Assembly (NCBI RefSeq): GCF_019890935.1
Contig: NZ_CP082333.1
Location: 956,001 to 1,020,000, forward strand
Reading direction: 5' to 3'
DNA: 64,000 nt
From: Exiguobacterium acetylicum
GTDB lineage: Bacteria; Bacillota; Bacilli; Exiguobacteriales; Exiguobacteriaceae
A program made the translations under genes and the position numbers. This document shows, piece by piece, positions 62,786-64,000 of this stretch (positions are counted from its first letter, which is position 1; each line of letters starts with the position of its first letter). The notes under the pieces are model-generated. The model did not search any database, was not told the origin of the DNA, and worked only from the letters and a program-made list of their open reading frames with translations.

Positions 62786-63013
62786 CTGACTCAAAAGTCA
62801 ATCTTTACAAAGAAAAGGGTGGCAGACTGATGATCTGCCACCCTTATTTCGTAATAAAAGACTCGCCACACGCTACTCCTACAGGAAAAAGCGCACTTTT
62901 GCGCTGTCAGAGACAAACAAGACCCGCTTTTCTGCTCAAATGAAGCAGAAAACTGGCTTGTGTCTCGCCTGAGGAAAGGGCGTGAAGAGACGAGTCGTTC
63001 TTTTTTTTAGTCA
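62786..63013 (+). repeat. Modular hairpin repeat, copy 2 (228 bp)
   Basis: Begins CTGACTCA and ends with a decayed TTAGTCA. It keeps all modules of copy 1: an AAGGGTGGCAGA/TCTGCCACCCTT hairpin, an AGCGCA/TGCGCT hairpin, the CCCGC...TCTGC/GCAGA... stem, TGTCTCGCCTGAGGAAAGGG and a terminal T8 run. Several stem positions differ from copy 1 on both sides together, for example CCTGC/GCAGG in copy 1 against TCTGC/GCAGA here. It lies between the convergent MFS and EamA genes. Confidence 0.88.
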
Positions 63014-63025
63014 TCCTCTTCTTAA

Positions 63026-63922
63026 TTAGGAGGATTGACTAGTGGCACTCTCACGCTGGGCAAGTTGTTCACGAATATCCCGTTCATTGCGTCGAAGGAA
63101 CAATCCGATTCCGATCAACAGTAAAGCGGCACCGGTGATTTGAATCCATGTCAACTTCTCATCAAACAGATAGTATCCGAAAATCATCCCCCAAACCGCT
63201 TCACCAAGAATCGTGATGCTGACTATGCTGGCGCTGACACGAGCGAGCGCCCAGTTGAATAAATTGTGACCGAGTAACGTCGGGAAGACGGCGAGAAGAA
63301 TATACAGCCACCAATCCTGTTGGAACGCAGCGACAAGATTCGTCGATTGAATCAACGATAACAAAAGCAAGACGAGCGACGCGACGGCGTAGACACCGAA
63401 CGAATAGAGGTTCGTCGAGACGCTCGTGCGAACATGTTGACCGAGCAACCAGTAACCAGCGACGAGAATCGTTGCGAGCAAGGCAAGACCGTCCCCGATT
63501 AAGGCGCGCATGCCGACGGCGATATCTCCATAAGCGACGAGACCGCCACCAAATAAGGCGACAGCGACGAATAGGAGTGCTTTGCGTGACGGGTGTTGTT
63601 TGAAGAATAACGCGTTACCGGCCAGGACAAAAATCGGACTCGCGGTCACGAAGAGCGTCGAGCTCGCAACTGTCGTATAATCAAGAGAGAGGAACCACAG
63701 CCAAAAATGCCCGGCGAGCAAAATGCCACTTAATAGCATATGCCGGATCGTCGACGAACTGAGTTGCAACAGTTCCTTCAATCGAATGAGTGGGAGCAAC
63801 AACAAGGTCGAAAACAACATGCGGTAAAAGGCGACAGCCTCGATCGGTGTCTCCGCCCACTTGACGAAGATTGCCGATGTTGAAATAAAGAATAAAGCCA
63901 TGAATAACGTAAAATAGGGCAT
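63026..63922 (-). CDS. EamA/DMT family transporter
   Basis: A 298-residue membrane protein with about ten segments and two EamA repeats (about 5-140 and 150-285). Characteristic stretches are FISTSAIFVKWAETPIEAVAFYRML near 12-36 and NWALARVSASIVSITILGEAVWGMIFGYYLFDE near 225-257. It is probably a metabolite or amino-acid exporter; substrate unknown. The ATG at 63922 follows GGAGGTACCC; a start four codons earlier is less likely. Confidence 0.88.
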   Translation of the reverse strand: MPYFTLFMALFFISTSAIFVKWAETPIEAVAFYRMLFSTLLLLPLIRLKELLQLSSSTIRHMLLSGILLAGHFWLWFLSLDYTTVASSTLFVTASPIFVLAGNALFFKQHPSRKALLFVAVALFGGGLVAYGDIAVGMRALIGDGLALLATILVAGYWLLGQHVRTSVSTNLYSFGVYAVASLVLLLLSLIQSTNLVAAFQQDWWLYILLAVFPTLLGHNLFNWALARVSASIVSITILGEAVWGMIFGYYLFDEKLTWIQITGAALLLIGIGLFLRRNERDIREQLAQRESATSQSS

Positions 63923-63966
63923 GGGTACCTCCACATGTCTGAAGTAAGGAAATGAGGGTGAAGCGT

Positions 63967-64000
63967 GTGCAATTGATCATTGCTGAAAAACCAAAACAAG
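63967..64000 (+). CDS. topB: Type IA DNA topoisomerase III, N-terminal fragment (runs off the window)
   Basis: The final 34 bases start at GTG 63967 after GAGGGTGAAGC and encode MQLIIAEKPKQ. IIAEKP is the opening TOPRIM strand of type IA topoisomerases, where the glutamate is catalytic, and the spacing from the N-terminus fits TopB. Only 11 residues are visible, so the call rests on this motif alone. Confidence 0.6.
   Translation, partial: MQLIIAEKPKQ

Noticed and set aside
1-64000. CRISPR arrays, tRNA and rRNA genes, prophage modules
   Set aside because: No regularly spaced repeats, cloverleaf with CCA-type ends, rRNA signature sequences or phage structural genes were recognised by eye.

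Overview
The window (64 kb, moderate G+C, strong AGGAGG-type ribosome binding sites, Bacillus-like gene order) reads as the chromosome of a low-G+C Gram-positive of the Bacillales. The best overall fit is Exiguobacterium: conserved Bacillus blocks (nusB-folD-xseAB-ispA-dxs-tlyA-argR-recN-spo0A; bkdR-ptb-bcd-buk-lpdV-bkdAA-bkdAB-bkdB; yqjA and yqjE homologues near rnz) occur with spo0A and spo0M but without spoIVB between recN and spo0A. The genus call is inference from gene content only. No rRNA, tRNA, CRISPR array or prophage was seen.

Layout. 1-9.6 kb: transcription, folate, DNA repair and isoprenoid housekeeping, ending in spo0A. 9.6-11.2 kb: a RibD/DHFR-like reductase, a non-coding segment of about 555 nt with its own promoter, many hairpins and an intrinsic terminator (a large structured RNA, possibly OLE), and a DUF2627 membrane protein. 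11.2-20.9 kb: a sigma-54 activator and the branched-chain keto acid operon behind a consensus -24/-12 promoter. 20.9-27.9 kb: tandem Trp T-box leader and the complete trpEGDCFBA operon. 27.9-36.4 kb: mostly minus-strand cell-envelope and transport genes (GNAT, MecA-like PBP, M23 peptidase, lipid kinase, AGCS symporter, ABC-F protein with a leader-peptide attenuator). 36.4-43.4 kb: YpuA, TPP riboswitch-tenA, GH3 beta-N-acetylglucosaminidase, Spo0M, a methyltransferase and a bacilliredoxin. 43.4-47.1 kb: an amino-acid ABC transporter with an ARG box and a cre site, then GNAT and HD hydrolase. 47.1-53.7 kb: ZIP transporter, dienoyl-CoA reductase, PpaC, glucosaminidase, YqjA, a 35-residue membrane peptide, M20 peptidase and a mini sigma-region-3 protein. 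53.7-58.5 kb: rnz followed by a tightly overlapping set that looks like an ECF-type uptake system (DUF4430 lipoprotein, T, A and S components). 58.5-64 kb: SDR, an IS608-like IS200/IS605 element (tnpA, tnpB, guide RNA region), an MFS efflux pump, an EamA exporter and the first codons of a topoisomerase.

Connections. ArgR is encoded at 6.7 kb and a near-ideal ARG box sits in front of the ABC transporter at 43.5 kb. CcpA-type cre sites lie before that transporter and before the GH3 gene. Three copies of a hairpin-rich modular repeat (27.9, 48.0 and 62.8 kb) occupy intergenic spaces. The most unusual items are the large RNA near 10.3-10.9 kb, the ECF-type ATPase whose two halves have lost complementary motifs, the ABC-F attenuator leader, and the modular repeat with compensatory changes in its stems.
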